Positions 24,322 to 34,002 of a DNA stretch of 64,000 nt are shown in pieces (within the stretch, counting starts at the first letter, position 1; every line of letters starts with the position of its first letter). This DNA is from Stanieria cyanosphaera PCC 7437 (GTDB taxonomy: Bacteria > Cyanobacteriota > Cyanobacteriia > Cyanobacteriales > Xenococcaceae). Location: assembly GCF_000317575.1 (NCBI RefSeq), contig NC_019749.1, positions 1 to 64,000 of the forward strand, in the 5' to 3' direction. The translations under genes were made by a program, and so were the position numbers. A model generated the notes under the pieces. The model was not told the origin of the DNA. It searched no databases and saw only the letters and a program-made list of their open reading frames with translations.

Positions 24322-25248
24322 TTAAGCTGCCAAATCTTCGGAAGAGACAACCTCAAATTCTTTGTAGAAAACGCGCCAATTTTTATCTTGCAACTGTTCC
24401 CATACTTGTCCTAAATGATTACCCTGCCATTCCAAAGCAGGATTACTGGGATCGGGATTGAATGAAGATAGAGGCAGAGGTTTGTCTACTACTATTCCCA
24501 GATATTCTTCTCGACCAACTGCATCAAATTCAATATCTTCGCACATTGCTCCCTTTTGTGGCATGATGATAACTTCGTCTAGTAACTGGCAGTTAGGTGC
24601 AAATGCCTGAGAAGGTGCAATTAAATATTTAGTTATATTACCTCGAGTATCGACTCCACGATTGAAGAGATAAAGATAACTACCCAAACAATCAAGCTCG
24701 ATCTTCAAATTTAATGGGGTGTTGATAGGAATAGTTTCTTGAGATGCGGGTTCGGGAATTACTATTCCCATTGTTCCGCATTCTGAAGGATTAAATTGAA
24801 TCCATTGAGAATTATGCTGTGCGACTTGTTTCCAACTTTCCCAAAGATAATCTTGTTGCCAGCGAAGATATTTAACTTTCCATAACCATTCATAAACAAC
24901 TTGCCAAGGATATGCTTGTCCATATCGTTTTCTGCCGTTGGGATTATTATTGCCTAGCCCAAGCAGTTCTCTAATCTTATTATCATATTGGGTTAATTCG
25001 TCTTCATAGGTGTGATAGAGCTTTTTAATAACTTCCTTAATATTTTGATTAATCCCTCCGACGTAATCTCCGCCTAGAGTATCACTAAGCTCTTTGCCTA
25101 TCTCTATATTTTGTAGAGAATAGTTACTAGGATCGAATCGATACATAAATGTATAACCCTGGATTTCCGACGGCGAGTTACTCGGCAAAATCTCTTGAAT
25201 TACGCTTTTTTGAAAAATATATGGCAGTGAATATAGCCGTAGAGACAT
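24322..25248 (-). CDS. Hypothetical protein with DUF4384-like C-terminal domain, 308 aa
   Basis: The N-terminal 150 residues are helical and aromatic-rich (PWQVVYEWLWKVKYLRWQQDY). The C-terminal part reads like DUF4384: TPLNLKIELDCLGSYLYLFNRG, then TKYLIAPSQAFAPNCQLL and EVIIMPQKGA, the pattern of a domain often found with caspase-like and kinase proteins in cyanobacteria. A possible sensor or scaffold in the nearby signalling cluster; that is inference. No signal peptide is seen. Confidence 0.5.
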   Translation of the reverse strand: MSLRLYSLPYIFQKSVIQEILPSNSPSEIQGYTFMYRFDPSNYSLQNIEIGKELSDTLGGDYVGGINQNIKEVIKKLYHTYEDELTQYDNKIRELLGLGNNNPNGRKRYGQAYPWQVVYEWLWKVKYLRWQQDYLWESWKQVAQHNSQWIQFNPSECGTMGIVIPEPASQETIPINTPLNLKIELDCLGSYLYLFNRGVDTRGNITKYLIAPSQAFAPNCQLLDEVIIMPQKGAMCEDIEFDAVGREEYLGIVVDKPLPLSSFNPDPSNPALEWQGNHLGQVWEQLQDKNWRVFYKEFEVVSSEDLAA

Positions 25249-25688
25249 TGATTAATCCTTTGAATTAAAAAAACATTCATTTTACAATAACTTGAATTGG
25301 CTAATAATAAGCACTTTTATTTTATTTTATTAGTATTTATTTTCGTTTATTTGTATATAGCTTTTTTAATAGTTCTAATCTAAAAATAAACAATTTTTAA
25401 AGATAAACTCATGTATATCAATTATTTTATCGCTAAAAATATATTTCAAATATTTTGATATAAATTGATTTTTTTTATTTTGAGAGAATAATAATTTGAA
25501 ATTAGCAAGAAAAACAAGCTTGCTAATTCCTAGTAATTCCAATCGAGAATTGAACTAGAAAGCAACAGTTAGGGTTTACCAAAAGGTAAAAATTGTTTTC
25601 TATCTAACTCATTAGGATTACTAGCAAAATCGAACATAGCTTGTAAGTTTCTTGAGATTACTAAATTAAATACGATCTGGAAAAACTA
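25249..25688. other. Gene-free AT-rich spacer
   Basis: Very AT-rich, no coding frame I would accept. It holds one inverted repeat, AATTAGCAAG/CTTGCTAATT at 25500-25528, without a U-tract. It lies between divergent genes and probably contains both promoters. Confidence 0.4.
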
Positions 25689-26006
25689 ATGAATACAACT
25701 TTCAAATCTGCGAAAACTGCTTTACTCGTGGCTATGTCTCTAGGTATTGGAATGACTGGAACTAGTGTCTGGGCAAACGACAGTGCCAATATTCAAGACT
25801 CTTACGAAGTCAATACTATCGAAGGAGAAAGAAATACTTCGGTTCAAACCAGCACTCAACAAAACCGCGATTTTCGTAATGGTTATACCACTGGTAATAG
25901 TGGTAGTTCTCAAACTAATACTCAAGATGGTTTGATTCGTGGCTATGGTAATTACAACCGTCAGAATAACGAACAGCGTAGCACTACTATCCGTAGCGAT
26001 CGCTAA
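25689..26006 (+). CDS. Exported Asn/Gln/Thr-rich hypothetical protein, 105 aa
   Basis: A signal peptide (TALLVAMSLGIGMTGTSVWA) precedes a mature part rich in Asn, Gln, Ser, Thr and Arg (GYTTGNSGSSQTNTQDG, NRQNNEQRSTTIRSDR) with no cysteine and little predicted structure. No family. A hairpin terminator follows at 26042-26067. Confidence 0.5.
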   Translation: MNTTFKSAKTALLVAMSLGIGMTGTSVWANDSANIQDSYEVNTIEGERNTSVQTSTQQNRDFRNGYTTGNSGSSQTNTQDGLIRGYGNYNRQNNEQRSTTIRSDR

Positions 26007-26041
26007 TCGGTCAAATTAGTTTTCCTCACTCCATATCAAAT

Positions 26042-26067
26042 ACCCGCACGCTATGAGATGTGTGGGT
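26042..26067 (+). terminator. Hairpin terminator
   Basis: ACCCGCAC and GTGTGGGT pair (one G-T) with a ten-base loop, followed by TTCCTTCCCTT, a weak U-tract. Confidence 0.45.
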
Positions 26068-26098
26068 TTCCTTCCCTTATTTGTTCGTTTGATGAAAG

Positions 26099-26557
26099 AT
26101 GAAAATTTCTAAATTGAAAGCCTTTGTAGGTATTTCCTTACTATCTTCCGTTGGTTTGGCTGCGGTTAATATTTCTCCCGCTACAGCTAATGATTGGGTA
26201 TCTCAAGTACAAGCACAATTAATTATGGCAGCAGCAGCAGTAGGATTAGGAGGATATCAACCAATTAATACTCCAAAAATCGGTCAACTGCGAGATAATA
26301 CTCAAACAAGTCTCAGTATTAACTTAAGAAGTGGTGCTACTTACGGTTTTGTCGGTGTCTGCGATGCAGACTGTGGCGATTTAGATTTAAAACTGTTGGA
26401 TAGTAGCGGTAATGTCATCGATAGTGACGTGGAATATGACGATCATCCGATGGTTAGTGTAACTCCTATTTTTAGCGATCGCTATACAGTTCAGGTGGGT
26501 ATGCCCAGTTGCAGTGCTAGTTTTTGCTATTACGGTGTAGGTGCATTTGGGAAATAG
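26099..26557 (+). CDS. Exported protein with PPC-like beta domain, 152 aa
   Basis: A signal peptide (residues 1-30, ending SPATA) is followed by a helix and a beta-sandwich-like domain (QTSLSINLRSGATYGFVGVCD, DLDLKLLDSSGNVIDSD, PIFSDRYTVQVGMPSC). This is the pattern of prepeptidase C-terminal (PPC)-type domains. Four cysteines in pairs may form disulfides. It lies 5 bases ahead of the DUF1822-like gene, so they are in one operon. Confidence 0.6.
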   Translation: MKISKLKAFVGISLLSSVGLAAVNISPATANDWVSQVQAQLIMAAAAVGLGGYQPINTPKIGQLRDNTQTSLSINLRSGATYGFVGVCDADCGDLDLKLLDSSGNVIDSDVEYDDHPMVSVTPIFSDRYTVQVGMPSCSASFCYYGVGAFGK

Positions 26558-26562
26558 AAGCC

Positions 26563-26955
26563 ATGAACGATAATTACTTTTCTGCTGTTAATTCCAGAGA
26601 GATTACTTCTCAATCTAACTATTGCTTTGCATCTACCAAAGAGTTTCCCTTGTTTTCGATCTATCCTTTCCGTCAGCTAGAAATAGCAGGACAAATATAC
26701 TTGTTGAGTATTATTCCTCAAAATGATGCTTGGCGGTTTCAACTACAAAATAAAACCGCTTCGGGTTTGATTCCTGGGGGGTTTAAGTTGAGGGTGCTGA
26801 CGGAAACGGGAGACTCTTTTCCTCAAAATGAAGCTGTAGCGAGAAAAGCTGTAGACAGGCTTTATGTGGATGTGCATTTGGTGACAGGTTCGGCTTTGAC
26901 TTGGGAAATCGAGCCGATTCCCGAAGGCTATCAAAGAGAAATCTTAATTTTTTAG
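26563..26955 (+). CDS. DUF1822-like protein, 130 aa
   Basis: The C-terminal half (GGFKLRVLTETGDSFPQNEAVA, then VDRLYVDVHLVTGSALTWEIEP and YQREILIF) matches DUF1822, a cyanobacterial family often found near sigma factors, CHAT/caspase proteins and kinases. Its function is unknown. The longer frame from 26524 has no sensible start; the ATG at 26563 lies 5 bases after the preceding stop. It is shorter than most relatives and lacks their N-terminal extension. Confidence 0.65.
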   Translation: MNDNYFSAVNSREITSQSNYCFASTKEFPLFSIYPFRQLEIAGQIYLLSIIPQNDAWRFQLQNKTASGLIPGGFKLRVLTETGDSFPQNEAVARKAVDRLYVDVHLVTGSALTWEIEPIPEGYQREILIF

Positions 26956-27039
26956 AAGGATTAGGTACATGGTTATTGTGTTTCAACAATACTTATTCTT
27001 GGTGCAAAAATTAACTTAATTGAATTATTTGAGATAAAA

Positions 27040-27450
27040 ATGGCATTTTCTACAGAAAACAATTCTAGATTTAGCAAATCTTTAGTTGCTGCGCGATTGA
27101 TGTTGGGGTTATCTGCATCTTTGTTATTTTTGCCGATGGAGAAAGCTTTAGCAGATCCACCATATTCTAACTCAAGCTTAGTAGTTTTATCTGTTAGTAA
27201 TGAAGAATGTAAAGCTAGAGCTATTAATGCAGCAAATGCAGTATTAAGTAATGTTAAAACTCCATCAGAAAATAGCATAGCTTTTCAATTACTTGGTAAT
27301 ACCGCAGAAACATCAGTTGCAATTCATTGTATTGAAAGCTCAGATAGAACCGTAGCCATAGTAACAGCAAGTTCAAAATATGAGTCTCTACATGGTGAAG
27401 CAAAATCAGTTGTAACACGAATTACAAATTTTCTTAAAAATGGTCTTTAA
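27040..27450 (+). CDS. Exported hypothetical protein, 136 aa
   Basis: A signal peptide (LVAARLMLGLSASLLFLPMEKALA) is followed by a small domain with two cysteines (NEECKAR and AIHCIES). No family recognised. It ends 18 bases before the first caspase-type gene and is on the same strand, so cotranscription is likely. Confidence 0.5.
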   Translation: MAFSTENNSRFSKSLVAARLMLGLSASLLFLPMEKALADPPYSNSSLVVLSVSNEECKARAINAANAVLSNVKTPSENSIAFQLLGNTAETSVAIHCIESSDRTVAIVTASSKYESLHGEAKSVVTRITNFLKNGL

Positions 27451-27468
27451 AGTGTATTTTTTAGAATA

Positions 27469-30400
27469 ATGTCTTATCCAGTAAATTCTAACGAAAAAGA
27501 AACAAACACTGGCAAACTTTGGATTGTTTTAGTTGGTGTCAATACTTATCAAGACAAGACAATTTCTACCCTCAATTATTGTGCTAATGATTGTCGAGAA
27601 TTAGCAGAAGTATTAACAATAGCGAATCAAAACCAGCAGACAGAAATTATTGCTCTTTACGATGGTGGAGAGAAAAAACCTACTAGAAATGAAGTAATTA
27701 GCAGTATTAGAAAGTTTGGTTCTGCAAAACCCGAAAATACAATTTTATTTTATTTTTCGGGACACGGTTATTTAAATTCTAATAATCGACCAGTTTTTTG
27801 TGTTGCAGATACTCAAATAGAAAATTTAACAGAAACATCAATTTCCTTAGATTTTATATTGAGGGAAATAAAAAATTCTCAAGCACAAAATCAACTTATT
27901 TGGTTAGATGCCTGTCAATCTGTAGACTCTGAAAATAATGAAACAAATCAAAATCTAACTGGTCAACTCTTAGAAATATTAAACGAGCGAGCCGTAGACA
28001 GTCAAGAAAGTACTAACTTTTATGTAATTCTTTCGTGTGATAAAAAAGAAAAATCAATTCAAATTAAATCTTTGAAGCATAGTTTATTTACCTACTTTTT
28101 GATTCAAGGATTACAAGGTAAAGCTGCCAATGATAAAGGTGAAATTGAAGTAGATCAATTGTATTTTTATGTACTCGAACGAGTCAAAAACTATCTCAAG
28201 TATCAAAAGAATAAAAACGATCGAATTATAAATAACTCCGAACAAAAATCAGTAGAGGAGAGCCAAACTACAAAAGCGATGGTTCGCTCAACATCGTATA
28301 ATCTACTCAATATAAAGCTATGTGATGAAAAGTCTCAAACTCCTAGTCGTATTACGAGTGGATCGAGAAAATTAATTATTGGTTTGGCAACTCCTCCTCA
28401 TGCTAGAAAAGCTTTGATTGTCGATAGTTTGTGGAATGCGATCGCGAATATCAATCTGTGTAAAATTCTACAGACTAGAGGTGGTTTTGAAGTTGATTAT
28501 CGTTATTTAAAAGAGCAAGAAAACTATAACGTTCGAGATACTATTGATAGTTATTTACAAGATAATGATACTAAAACCGTCTTATTATATTTAGCAGTAA
28601 ATATTAATTCAACATCCGAACCAGAATTAGTTTTTGATGCGGAAAATAAGATAAGTTTAAACTGGTTAGCTCAACAGTTACAAACTTCTGTTGTTAGAGA
28701 AATTGTTATTATTATTGATCGCCTGGAAATTCAAAACCCATTAAATTTAAGTAAAACTTTAAACCCAAATAAAAATAAATCGATTTGTCTGATTACTGCT
28801 ACCACCGTTGAACCTAGTCAGAGAAAATTTATTCAGCAATTAATAACCATTTTAAAAGGGGTTAAGGAAACAGAATTTTGGGCATCGGAATTAATTACCC
28901 AGCTACAAAAATGGAGTAGAAAAAAAACTAATATTAACTTAGATTGTTGGCTATCTGGTACGACAGAAGTAATGGAAATATTGTTACCAGAAGTACAGCG
29001 ATCTAATAATAGAGTTTTTGAAATAGATATCTGTCCTTTTAAGAGTTTAAAATCTTTTGATGTTGATGACGCTTACTTTTTTCACGGTAGAGAAGCATTA
29101 ATTCAAGAAATTCTTGATAAGTTACAATCTACCTCTTTTTTAGCAGTAGTAGGTGCATCGGGGAGTGGTAAATCTTCAGTAGTTAAAGCGGGTGTTGTTC
29201 CTCAATTAATTAGTCAGGGATTATATATTTCCGAACAAGAACAATTTCAAAGTTGTAAAACCTGGATAATTCGCCCGACAGATTTATTACAACCACAAAA
29301 TGATAATATTCTTGCTGCTTTAGCTAGCCAATTACAACCCGATAATCGAGAACTACAATCAATATCTGTATTAGTAATCGACCAATTTGAAGAATTGTTT
29401 ACCGCCTCAGTAATAGATAGAAACAATTTTCTCGATCTGATTATCGGTGCAATCTCACAAACAGGCGATCGCTTTAAAGTCATTATTACTCTGCGAGATG
29501 ACTTTCTGCAAGAATGCTTGGCAATGAGTCAATTAGCTCATTTAATCGCTCAAAACAACGTTTTAGTGCCATCTTGCCTTGATGAAGAAGATTATCGTCA
29601 GATTATTACCCAACCTGCCAAAAAAGTTGGTTTGGAAGTAGAATTTGAGTTGGTTAATCTTCTCTTACAAGAACTAGAAGCTGGAAGTTTACCCCTATTG
29701 CAGTTTGTTTTAGAAGATTTGTATATTAAACGCAAAGATGGAACTTTAACTTTAGCCATTTATCAGCAAGAAATTGGTGAATTAAGGAGCATTCTGGGTC
29801 AAAAAGCTCAAGAAACCTACAATAAGTTAAATTCAGAACAACAAAAATGTGCTAAGTGGATTTTCCTTTCTTTAGTGCAGTTGGGAGAAGGAACAGAAGA
29901 TACTCGCCGTCGCTTACAGATATCGGAATTAATCGTTGATAAGTACAAAGATGTTTTTGATGCTACTTTGCAGACTTTAATTGAAGCGCGGTTATTAGTA
30001 GTAAGTCGAGAAACAACTTTCCCAACTCCAAAACCTCTCCCCTATCAGGAGAAGGAAGACAAACCAGAAGAGGAGAGTAATAGTAATCGAGAAAATATAG
30101 TAACCGTAGAAGTCGCCCATGAAATTTTGATTCGTAATTGGGATACTCTGCGCTGGTGGTTGCAGGAAAATCGCGATCGCTTGCGTTTAATGCGAGAACT
30201 TGAACAGAAAACATACGAATGGGAACAAACCCACAGTAGTCAGAAGGATGGTTTTTTATTGCCCGAAGCTGCTTTGGCTAAATACGAAGAGTTTTATATT
30301 AATAACCCCGATGAACTTCCAACACGAGTGCATCAATTTATGGGGTTGTCGATCGAGAAACGCGATCGCTTAAAGGAAGCAGATAGGAAACGTCTTGAAA

Positions 30401-32685
30401 GAGAAATAAAACTTCGTAAAACTGCTCAAAGACGGGCTAAGTTTTTAGCGATCGCTTTTATAGTAGCTATAGGTTTGACTGGAGTTGCTATTTGGAAAGG
30501 ACATCAATCTAACATTAATGAAATCAATGCTTTAATTAATACTTCCGAAGCACAATTAGCATCTAATCAAGAATTTGATGCGCTGCTAACTGGGTTGAAA
30601 GCAGGAAGAAAAATTAAAGATAACAAACTGGGAGTTGATACCAAAACTAAGATTAAAGAGATGGGTGCGTTGCAAAATATTTTCTATCGAGTTAAAGAGT
30701 TTAATCGTTTAGAAGGTCATCAAGATGGTGTTCGAGAGATAAAGTTGAGTCCTGATGGTAAATTAATTGCTTCTGCTAGTGAAGATAAAACTATCAAACT
30801 TTGGAATTTTAAAGGAAAATTACTTACTACTTTGAAGACTCTTAATGTTCATAGTGGCTCATTTGATAATATGATATTGAGTCCTGATGGTAAATTAATT
30901 GCTTCTGTCAGTTCGGATAGAACAGTCAAACTTTGGAATCTCAAAGGAAAATTACTCACTACTCTCAATGGTCATACTGGTCTGGTGGAAAACGTAACAT
31001 TTAGTCCCGATAGTCAAACTCTTGCTTCTGCTAGTTCGGATAAAACTGTTAAACTCTGGAACTTAAAAGGAAAATTACTAGCTACTCTTAACGGTCATAC
31101 TGGCTCAGTTTATGGCATAACATTCAGTCCCGATGGTCAAACTCTTGCTTCTAGTAGTTCGGATAAAACTGTTAAACTCTGGAACTTAAAAGGAAAATTA
31201 CTTTGGAGTGTAAAAGATCATATAAATGATATTAATACAGTGATATTTAGTCCCAATGGTCAAACTCTTGCTTCTGCTAGTAACGATCAAACAATTAAAC
31301 TTTGGAATCTTCAAGGAGAATTACTTTATACACTAAAGGGTCATACAGGTTGGGTTGGTAGTTTAGCATTCAGTCCCGATGGTCAAACTCTTGCTTCTAT
31401 AAGTAGTAATCAAGTCAAACTATGGAATCTTAAAGGAAAATTGCTCACTACTCTTGATGGTCATACTGACGTATTTCACAGTATTGCATTCAGTCCCGAT
31501 GGTAAGACTATTGCTTCTGCTAGTTCGGATAAAACTGTTAAACTTTGGAATCTTCAAGGAGAATTACTAGCTACTCTTAATGGTCATACAGATAGTGTTT
31601 ATAGTTTAGCATTCAGTCCCGATGGTAAGACTATTGCTTCTGCTAGTTCGGATAAAACTGTTAAACTTTGGAACTTGAAAGAAAAGTTACTTTGGAGCGT
31701 AAAAAGTCATACAGAGCCAATCGATAAGGTAGCATTTAGTCCCGATGGTCAAACCATTACTTCTGCTAGTGGCTACAAAAAAAGCGTTGAATTGTGGAAT
31801 CTTCAAGGAAAATTACTTGCTACTCTTGAGCGTAGTACTGATATGCATCATAGTATAATGCTTAGTCCCAATGGTCAAGCCATTGCTTCTATAGGTTTAG
31901 ATCATGTAGTCAAACTATGGAACCTTCAAGGGGAATTGATTGCTACTCTTGATGGTCATAATAGTCAGGTGGAGAGCATAGCATTTAGTCCTAATAGTCA
32001 AACCGTTGCTTCTGCTAGTGACTACGACAAAACAGTCAAACTGTGGAATCTCAAAGGAGAATTGCTTGCTACTCTCAACGGTCATACCGATCAAATTTAC
32101 AAGGTAGTGTTTAGTCCTGATGGTAAAACCATTGCTTCTGCTAGTTCAGATAATACGGTAAGGCTTTGGAATTTAAAGGGAGAATTACTTGCTACTCTCA
32201 ATAATCATAAAGATTATTTAATTAATAGCGTAATCTTTAGTCCCGATGGTAAAACCATTGCTTTTGCTAGTTCAGATAATAACATTGCTTCTTTTGGTAA
32301 AAATAGTACAGTCAAACTATGGAATTTAAAGGGAGAATTACTTGCTACTTTCAACGGTCATCAGGATTCGATTAATAGCGTAATATTTAGTCCTGATGGG
32401 CAGTTAATTGCTTCTGCTAGTAGTGATAATACAGTCAAATTGTGGAATCTCCAAGGAAAATTACTTGCCACTCTCAACGGTCATACTAACCGAAGCTGGG
32501 TTTCTAATATAGCGTTTAGTCCTGATGGTCGAACCATTGCTTCTGCTAGTGGTGATAGCACAATCAAACTTTGGAGTCTAGATTTAGATGATGTACTCAC
32601 ACGGGGTTGTGATTGGGCGCGAGATTATTTAACCAATAACCCCAACGTTAGCGAAAGCGACAGATATATCTGCGATGGAATTTAA
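27469..32685 (+). CDS. Caspase-like protease / nSTAND1 NTPase / WD40 repeat protein, 1738 aa
   Basis: Residues 15-250 are a C14 (orthocaspase-like) domain with the catalytic pair His99 (YFSGHGY) and Cys149 (LDACQS). About 517-900 form a novel-STAND NTPase: Walker A GASGSGKSS near 568 and Walker B VLVIDQFEELFT near 632. A membrane helix lies near 990-1010. Fifteen WD40 blades occupy about 1080-1700, many nearly identical, and a conserved tail (CDWARDYLTNNPN ... ICDGI) ends the protein. Such architectures are predicted to sense a trigger with the WD40 part, oligomerise through the NTPase and switch on the protease, perhaps causing cell death. A very close domain copy is at 36816. Confidence 0.93.
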   Translation: MSYPVNSNEKETNTGKLWIVLVGVNTYQDKTISTLNYCANDCRELAEVLTIANQNQQTEIIALYDGGEKKPTRNEVISSIRKFGSAKPENTILFYFSGHGYLNSNNRPVFCVADTQIENLTETSISLDFILREIKNSQAQNQLIWLDACQSVDSENNETNQNLTGQLLEILNERAVDSQESTNFYVILSCDKKEKSIQIKSLKHSLFTYFLIQGLQGKAANDKGEIEVDQLYFYVLERVKNYLKYQKNKNDRIINNSEQKSVEESQTTKAMVRSTSYNLLNIKLCDEKSQTPSRITSGSRKLIIGLATPPHARKALIVDSLWNAIANINLCKILQTRGGFEVDYRYLKEQENYNVRDTIDSYLQDNDTKTVLLYLAVNINSTSEPELVFDAENKISLNWLAQQLQTSVVREIVIIIDRLEIQNPLNLSKTLNPNKNKSICLITATTVEPSQRKFIQQLITILKGVKETEFWASELITQLQKWSRKKTNINLDCWLSGTTEVMEILLPEVQRSNNRVFEIDICPFKSLKSFDVDDAYFFHGREALIQEILDKLQSTSFLAVVGASGSGKSSVVKAGVVPQLISQGLYISEQEQFQSCKTWIIRPTDLLQPQNDNILAALASQLQPDNRELQSISVLVIDQFEELFTASVIDRNNFLDLIIGAISQTGDRFKVIITLRDDFLQECLAMSQLAHLIAQNNVLVPSCLDEEDYRQIITQPAKKVGLEVEFELVNLLLQELEAGSLPLLQFVLEDLYIKRKDGTLTLAIYQQEIGELRSILGQKAQETYNKLNSEQQKCAKWIFLSLVQLGEGTEDTRRRLQISELIVDKYKDVFDATLQTLIEARLLVVSRETTFPTPKPLPYQEKEDKPEEESNSNRENIVTVEVAHEILIRNWDTLRWWLQENRDRLRLMRELEQKTYEWEQTHSSQKDGFLLPEAALAKYEEFYINNPDELPTRVHQFMGLSIEKRDRLKEADRKRLEREIKLRKTAQRRAKFLAIAFIVAIGLTGVAIWKGHQSNINEINALINTSEAQLASNQEFDALLTGLKAGRKIKDNKLGVDTKTKIKEMGALQNIFYRVKEFNRLEGHQDGVREIKLSPDGKLIASASEDKTIKLWNFKGKLLTTLKTLNVHSGSFDNMILSPDGKLIASVSSDRTVKLWNLKGKLLTTLNGHTGLVENVTFSPDSQTLASASSDKTVKLWNLKGKLLATLNGHTGSVYGITFSPDGQTLASSSSDKTVKLWNLKGKLLWSVKDHINDINTVIFSPNGQTLASASNDQTIKLWNLQGELLYTLKGHTGWVGSLAFSPDGQTLASISSNQVKLWNLKGKLLTTLDGHTDVFHSIAFSPDGKTIASASSDKTVKLWNLQGELLATLNGHTDSVYSLAFSPDGKTIASASSDKTVKLWNLKEKLLWSVKSHTEPIDKVAFSPDGQTITSASGYKKSVELWNLQGKLLATLERSTDMHHSIMLSPNGQAIASIGLDHVVKLWNLQGELIATLDGHNSQVESIAFSPNSQTVASASDYDKTVKLWNLKGELLATLNGHTDQIYKVVFSPDGKTIASASSDNTVRLWNLKGELLATLNNHKDYLINSVIFSPDGKTIAFASSDNNIASFGKNSTVKLWNLKGELLATFNGHQDSINSVIFSPDGQLIASASSDNTVKLWNLQGKLLATLNGHTNRSWVSNIAFSPDGRTIASASGDSTIKLWSLDLDDVLTRGCDWARDYLTNNPNVSESDRYICDGI

Positions 32686-32716
32686 GATTATCTCAACAGT
32701 AGAGGGAGGTAAATCG

Positions 32717-33040
32717 ATGAACATACAATATCCTTTATTTTCTCAGGTTGTTCTCACTCAAGACCTACCACAACATAATCTCAAACGCGGAGAAGTTGGC
32801 ACAATTGTCGAACACTATCCTATGGCTGAAGGAGAAGACGGTTATAGTCTAGAAGGTTTTGATGTACCTGAAGTGACAATCGAGGTGGCAGCTTCACAGA
32901 TTGTTTCTCTTCCTCGATGGCAGAAAGAAGAAATAATTTTAACCAAGCTGCGTCAGTTGTCTGAAACCAGACTTTTGCAAATAGAAGATTACCTCGATTT
33001 TCTGTGGCAAAAAGAGAAAAGCGAAGAAAAGAGTGCTTAA
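32717..33040 (+). CDS. DUF4926-like protein with DUF2281-like tail
   Basis: The ATG at 32717 has GGGAGG about seven bases upstream and is preferred to a start inside the preceding gene. The first 70 residues (FSQVVLTQDLPQHNLKRGEVGT, VEHYP, GYSLEGF) match the small DUF4926 beta domain. The end (RLLQIEDYLDFLWQKEKSEEK) resembles DUF2281 C-terminal helices, which often accompany toxin-antitoxin modules. No toxin partner is adjacent. It nearly abuts the BrnA gene, which runs in the other direction. Confidence 0.7.
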   Translation: MNIQYPLFSQVVLTQDLPQHNLKRGEVGTIVEHYPMAEGEDGYSLEGFDVPEVTIEVAASQIVSLPRWQKEEIILTKLRQLSETRLLQIEDYLDFLWQKEKSEEKSA

Positions 33041-33050
33041 GTGCCTTTAA

Positions 33051-33353
33051 TCATTCATTATTGTTAGTTTGTTGGGCTTTGACGTAGCTTTCCAACACTG
33101 CATTCATTCGGGATTGATAGCCCTTTTTCCCATTAGCCTGAAAATATTCAATTACCGATTGTTTGACTCTTAAGGTAACAGGCTTAGTCAAGTCTGGCAT
33201 GACGGGTTTAGCATTCTTCCAGAAATCATCATCTAATTCTGGAATATCGGAATAATCAATATCTTCATCCTCTAACTCTGCAATTCTTAGTTCTTGTTCT
33301 TCAGTGAGTTGAGGTTTTCGATTGGGGTCTGGAGTATAATTAACGGTTGTCAT
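33051..33353 (-). CDS. brnA: BrnA-family antitoxin
   Basis: This 100-aa protein has a disordered acidic N-terminal half with DDDFWKNAKP, the BrnA signature, and a C-terminal ribbon-helix-helix (PVTLRVKQSVIEYFQANGKKGYQSRMNAVLESYV). It would bind BrnT and repress the operon. The start lies inside the end of brnT, as in other BrnTA operons. It looks intact. Confidence 0.88.
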   Translation of the reverse strand: MTTVNYTPDPNRKPQLTEEQELRIAELEDEDIDYSDIPELDDDFWKNAKPVMPDLTKPVTLRVKQSVIEYFQANGKKGYQSRMNAVLESYVKAQQTNNNE

Positions 33354-33631
33354 AACGCTTCACCTCTTTACTATTAGCTTTTCTTGCCGAAATGAGACGA
33401 ATCACAGAACCTCTAATGGTATAAGCCAGGACGTAAACGCGCTGGTCTATACGAGCTAAGGTAAGAAGCGCGAACTTCCCCATAATCAAAGCGATCGCGC
33501 CAGCGCCGCGCTTCGCGATCGTCAACAACAGTTATTCTGTTCTCGTCGTCAAACGCTCTGGTAGCAAAGACAAAACTTATCGAGTGCTTGGCTTCATTTT
33601 TTTTGGCTTTACTATCATCCCATTCAAACAT
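33340..33631 (-). pseudogene. brnT: BrnT-family toxin, frameshifted
   Basis: The N-terminal part (MFEWDDSKAKKNEAKHSISF, then FDDENRITVVDDREARRWRDR) matches BrnT, a ribonuclease of the RelE fold. The C-terminal part (DQRVYVLAYTIRGSVIRLISARKANSKEVKRY) is in another frame; the shift of one base lies near 33445-33475. The stop of the second part overlaps brnA, as expected for the intact gene. So the toxin is broken while the antitoxin is intact. Confidence 0.82.
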
Positions 33632-34002
33632 GAATTAATGTTAATACAATTTGTACGTACGATCGAGAATTATTTCTGTATGTAATTAATGCGACAAAAA
33701 GGAAAAATATCTAAATAAGTTAAAGCGATCGCCATATCTGTGATGGAATTTAACAAATTAGTCCCTACGTTTTAACAATATCTAATCAACAACATCTCTC
33801 CAAATCCTTATAAAATGAAGACTTTACCGCTCTTTATTACTTTTTTTTAAAAGTTTTTTATTAAAATTTACCCAGGTTTATTTGAAGATAATTTACCTTG
33901 ATTTGATAGTCATATTAGTATTCTTTGAGTTGCAAAAGTTCTCTCGATTTAATGTTTTTTACGACAAAACCGTAGGACTTTTACTCATTAGAATCACCTA
34001 CT
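33632..34002. other. Gene-free spacer with a WD40-protein tail footprint
   Basis: No gene is seen. At 33733-33753 the plus strand reads His-Ile-Cys-Asp-Gly-Ile-stop, the same last six residues as the two giant proteins, and it begins directly after a HIP1 octamer (33725-33732). This is probably the last trace of a third copy. Downstream is AT-rich with T-tracts and a probable promoter for the next gene. Confidence 0.55.

Noticed and set aside
26524-26562. Upstream extension of the DUF1822-like gene
   Set aside because: It overlaps the preceding gene and has no start; the ATG at 26563 is better.
29963-30214. Minus-strand frames inside the caspase/WD40 gene
   Set aside because: Shadows of a long, well-supported gene on the plus strand.
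33340-33528. A separate 62-aa gene
   Set aside because: It is the C-terminal half of BrnT in another frame.
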